64,000 nt of DNA from an uncultured Clostridium sp. (GTDB lineage: Bacteria > Bacillota > Clostridia > Clostridiales > Clostridiaceae), in NCBI GenBank assembly GCA_900539375.1, contig UQBY01000002.1:133836-197835 (forward strand). The letters run 5' to 3'. A program made the translations under genes and the position numbers. Positions 62,387-64,000 of the stretch are shown here, piece by piece. Every line of letters begins with the position of its first letter. The stretch's first letter is position 1. Under the pieces are notes generated by a model. It saw only the letters and a list, made by a program, of their open reading frames with translations, was not told the DNA's origin and made no database searches.

Positions 62387-62400
62387 CACTTTAGGCGAAA
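62367..62400 (+). promoter_or_regulatory. Operator repeats of the lysogeny switch
   Basis: TTTTAGGCGAAAA (62367-62379) and CTTTAGGCGAAA (62389-62400) are direct repeats 21 bases apart. A related ATTGGCGAAAAT (62477-62488) overlaps the opposing promoter. These are the likely CI/Cro sites. Confidence 0.7.
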
Positions 62401-62471
62401 TTTTAAGCAAAACAGAGAAAATTAAAGATTATTTTATTGGATAGAAATATTTAGTAATATAAGGTGAAAAA

Positions 62472-62584
62472 TGAATATTGGCGAAAATATCTACAATGAG
62501 TATAATAAAGGCATACCAAGTAATTGGTGCACTTCAAAAAATCTTAAATGCATATCTAAAACAATAGAGGAAAGGCAAGCTTAA
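62472..62584 (+). CDS. Possible 37-residue ORF before the Cro-like gene
   Basis: ATG at 62472 with AAGGTGA six bases upstream opens a frame of 37 codons starting MNIGENIYNEYNKG. It conflicts with the better promoter at 62478-62506, whose transcript would begin inside it. A weaker promoter (TTTTAT, 17 bases, TAATAT) upstream could serve it. No recognised family. Confidence 0.3.
62478..62506 (+). promoter_or_regulatory. Rightward early promoter of the element
   Basis: TTGGCG (62478-62483), 17 bases, TATAAT (62501-62506). The -35 lies inside the third operator copy, so repressor binding would block it. Confidence 0.7.
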
Positions 62585-62614
62585 ACAAAAAATAAAACAA
62601 AAGAAGGTGAAAAA

Positions 62615-62842
62615 ATGTTAAAAGAGTTGAGAATCAGCAAGGGAATACCTATCAGTTTTGTAGCTGAAAAGCTAAATATAGATAGGGGAACAGTAAGGAA
62701 GCTGGAAAATGGCGAAACAGAATTAAAAGTTGATTGGGTTCCAACACTTAGTTATCTGTATGGGATAGAAAAGGAGGAACTAATCAAAAGATACTTAGAA
62801 GAAAAGGAGGAAGAAAAATGTCAAACACAGCAAGAAAATTAA
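62615..62842 (+). CDS. Cro-like XRE regulator
   Basis: Compact helix-turn-helix protein of 75 residues (ISFVAEKLNIDRGTVRKLENGE) with a highly charged C-terminus. GAAGGTG precedes the ATG. Divergent from the CI-like gene with the operators between: the usual Cro position. It overlaps the next gene by 25 bases. Confidence 0.8.
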   Translation: MLKELRISKGIPISFVAEKLNIDRGTVRKLENGETELKVDWVPTLSYLYGIEKEELIKRYLEEKEEEKCQTQQEN

Positions 62843-63000
62843 TAGAAAAAAGAGAGCAAATTTTTTTACAACTTAATGGCGAGAATATCGCCGAAAGAAA
62901 ACCAACCTATGAAGAACTTGAAGCAGAAAACAAAAAGCTTAAAGAAAAGTTAGAAAGCTTAAGGGCTGTAATACTAGAGTTAACAAACTTAGCAAGTTAA
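62818..63000 (+). CDS. Small coiled-coil phage protein
   Basis: Sixty residues with a heptad-like C-terminal half (YEELEAENKKLKEKLESLRAV). AAGGAGGAAG lies inside the upstream gene and fits ATG 62818. It belongs to the early transcript between the Cro-like and Rha-like genes. No function is recognised; such short proteins are common in this place in clostridial phages. Confidence 0.7.
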   Translation: MSNTARKLIEKREQIFLQLNGENIAERKPTYEELEAENKKLKEKLESLRAVILELTNLAS

Positions 63001-63012
63001 GGAGGGTTGAAG

Positions 63013-63732
63013 ATGGATTTAACAATTATAAATCAAAATGGGAAATTGCTTGTAGATAGCAGAGAAGTTGCTGAAATGATAGGAAAGCAACACAAAAATT
63101 TATTAAGAGACATTCAAGGCTATATCAAGGTTATAGAGGACGGCTCAAATTTGAGCAGTCAAGATTTTTTCATAGAAAGTACCTATAAAAACGCTCAAAA
63201 TAAAATTCAGCCTTGCTACTTATTAACCAAGAAAGGTTGTGACATGGTAGCAAATAAAATGACAGGAGAAAAAGGGGTATTATTTACTGCAATCTATGTG
63301 ACTAAGTTTGAAGATATGGAAAATGCAATAAGAAGTGGACAAAATCCATTACCTAAAAAATTGACAGCAATTGAGCAGTTGCAGTTACAAAATCAAGCAA
63401 TATTGGAAGTCAACGAAAAAGTGGACAAAATGAATAATAATATGCCATTGTTTAAGGCTGAATGTGATGAGTTACAGTCATTAGTGAGAAAAATAGGAAT
63501 GGGGCTTATGGGTGGAAAAGGTTCATCAGCATACAAGAACAATTCATTAAGAGGGAAGATTTACTCTGATATACAACATCAGCTAAAGAGAGAATTTGGA
63601 GTTGATAAATATTCATGGATTAAGCATAGTCAATTCGAACGTGCAAAAGAAATTATTTCAACTTATAAGTTGCCTATAGTTTTAAAAGATGAAGTAGAAG
63701 CGATAAATAGTCAAGTTGTCTTGGAGGTGTAA
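63013..63732 (+). CDS. Rha-family antirepressor with C-terminal ORF6C-like domain
   Basis: The N-terminal Rha domain (about 5-100) reads VDSREVAEMIGKQHKNLLRDI, then YLLTKKGCDMVANKMTGEKG. The C-terminal part (about 120-235) has KIGMGLMGGKGSSAYKNNSLRGKIYSDIQHQLKREFGV, typical of ORF6C/ORF6N-type phage antirepressors. The frame opens at TTG 63007, but AAGGAGGG suits ATG 63013 (239 residues). It probably helps release the CI-like repressor, which has no self-cleavage domain. Confidence 0.87.
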   Translation: MDLTIINQNGKLLVDSREVAEMIGKQHKNLLRDIQGYIKVIEDGSNLSSQDFFIESTYKNAQNKIQPCYLLTKKGCDMVANKMTGEKGVLFTAIYVTKFEDMENAIRSGQNPLPKKLTAIEQLQLQNQAILEVNEKVDKMNNNMPLFKAECDELQSLVRKIGMGLMGGKGSSAYKNNSLRGKIYSDIQHQLKREFGVDKYSWIKHSQFERAKEIISTYKLPIVLKDEVEAINSQVVLEV

Positions 63733-63735
63733 CTC

Positions 63736-63903
63736 ATGCTAAAGAAAACAGTTGATACAGTAATTGTAGGCAAAGATGAAGAGGGAAGAAACATCTATAA
63801 TGAAGTCTACGAAAATGAAAAAGGCAAGAAATATATAGTGTTCTTTAGTTTTATAGGTGGAGATGGACTTAAAAGAGCAGCTGATATAGTGATGAATGGA
63901 TAG
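63736..63903 (+). CDS. Small phage protein ended by an in-frame amber codon
   Basis: TTGGAGGTG precedes ATG 63736. The frame has 55 codons to TAG (63901-63903), ending KRAADIVMNG. The same frame then continues for 15 codons (VEVYENFIIVWRDGK) to TGA at 63949-63951, which overlaps the next ATG as ATGA. This suggests an original gene of about 71 codons cut by a nonsense change. Family unknown. Confidence 0.65.
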   Translation: MLKKTVDTVIVGKDEEGRNIYNEVYENEKGKKYIVFFSFIGGDGLKRAADIVMNG

Positions 63904-63947
63904 GTAGAGGTTTACGAGAATTTTATTATAGTTTGGAGAGATGGAAA

Positions 63948-64000
63948 ATGAAGAAAGATATAGAAAGAATAATTGTCAAGTATGATGATGGAACAGAAAA
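63948..64000 (+). CDS. Phage protein, partial at the right edge
   Basis: ATG 63948 with GGAGAG nine bases before it; visible residues MKKDIERIIVKYDDGTE. The gene continues beyond the window. Openings of this kind are common in small early phage proteins of Firmicutes. Confidence 0.6.
   Translation, partial: MKKDIERIIVKYDDGTE

Noticed and set aside
1..64000. tRNA or rRNA genes, insertion sequences with inverted ends
   Set aside because: No cloverleaf with a TTC-loop signature, no rRNA blocks and no transposase were seen on either strand; the only mobile element found is the comM insertion.

Overview
The window is AT-rich chromosomal DNA from an endospore-forming Clostridium, most like C. perfringens. 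I infer this from gene content and order (spoIVA, spoVM, ylbJ, clostridial pta-ackA, remA-gmk-rpoZ-coaBC-priA), strong use of A/T-ending codons, AGGAGG ribosome sites and very standard sigma-A promoters. No database was consulted. I see no rRNA, tRNA or CRISPR array.

Layout. 1-3.8 kb: end of the pst phosphate operon (pstB, phoU), a relic of a DUF512-type PDZ gene, then der-gpsA. 4-6.5 kb: spoIVA and a lone XRE regulator with a 21-bp-periodic repeat upstream. 6.6-7.9 kb: a minus-strand cation:proton antiporter under a fluoride riboswitch. 8-17.7 kb: a more variable stretch with a membrane lipase, a TerD-vWA protein, an iron alcohol dehydrogenase, a hydrolase, an ANT(6)-like nucleotidyltransferase, a possible nuclease-fold gene, an unidentified structured RNA before a guanylate-kinase-like gene with a damaged P-loop, and a guanine riboswitch before pbuG. 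17.9-32.6 kb: a conserved translation, nucleotide and signalling operon (yicC, remA, gmk, rpoZ, coaBC, priA, def, fmt, yugP, rsmB, rlmN, prpC, prkC, rsgA, thiN) ending with the tiny spoVM. 32.7-44.5 kb: rpmB, asp23, fakA, recG, rsmD, coaD, then ylbJ, tmcAL, pta, ackA, yceD, rpmF. 44.5-58.9 kb: plsX, acpP, rnc, an Elp3-like radical SAM gene, smc, ftsY, ylxM, ffh, rpsP, khpA, rimM, trmD, rplS, rbgA, rnhB, yraN.

59-64 kb: comM (yifB) is cut by an integrated element, very likely a prophage. Its large serine recombinase lies directly at the junction. Next comes a lysogeny-control region: a CI-like repressor, repeated TTTAGGCGAAA operators, divergent promoters and a Cro-like gene. A Rha-type antirepressor and small genes follow, running off the right edge.

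Less ordinary points: the orphan structured RNA; a khpA start whose only good Shine-Dalgarno site lies behind a hairpin; a dispersed motif (TATAGGAAATTA) that directly follows the T-tracts of several terminators, with two 60-nt copies; an in-frame amber codon in a small phage gene; and several genes too short for routine calling (spoVM, a DUF4044-like peptide, a 24-codon phage ORF).
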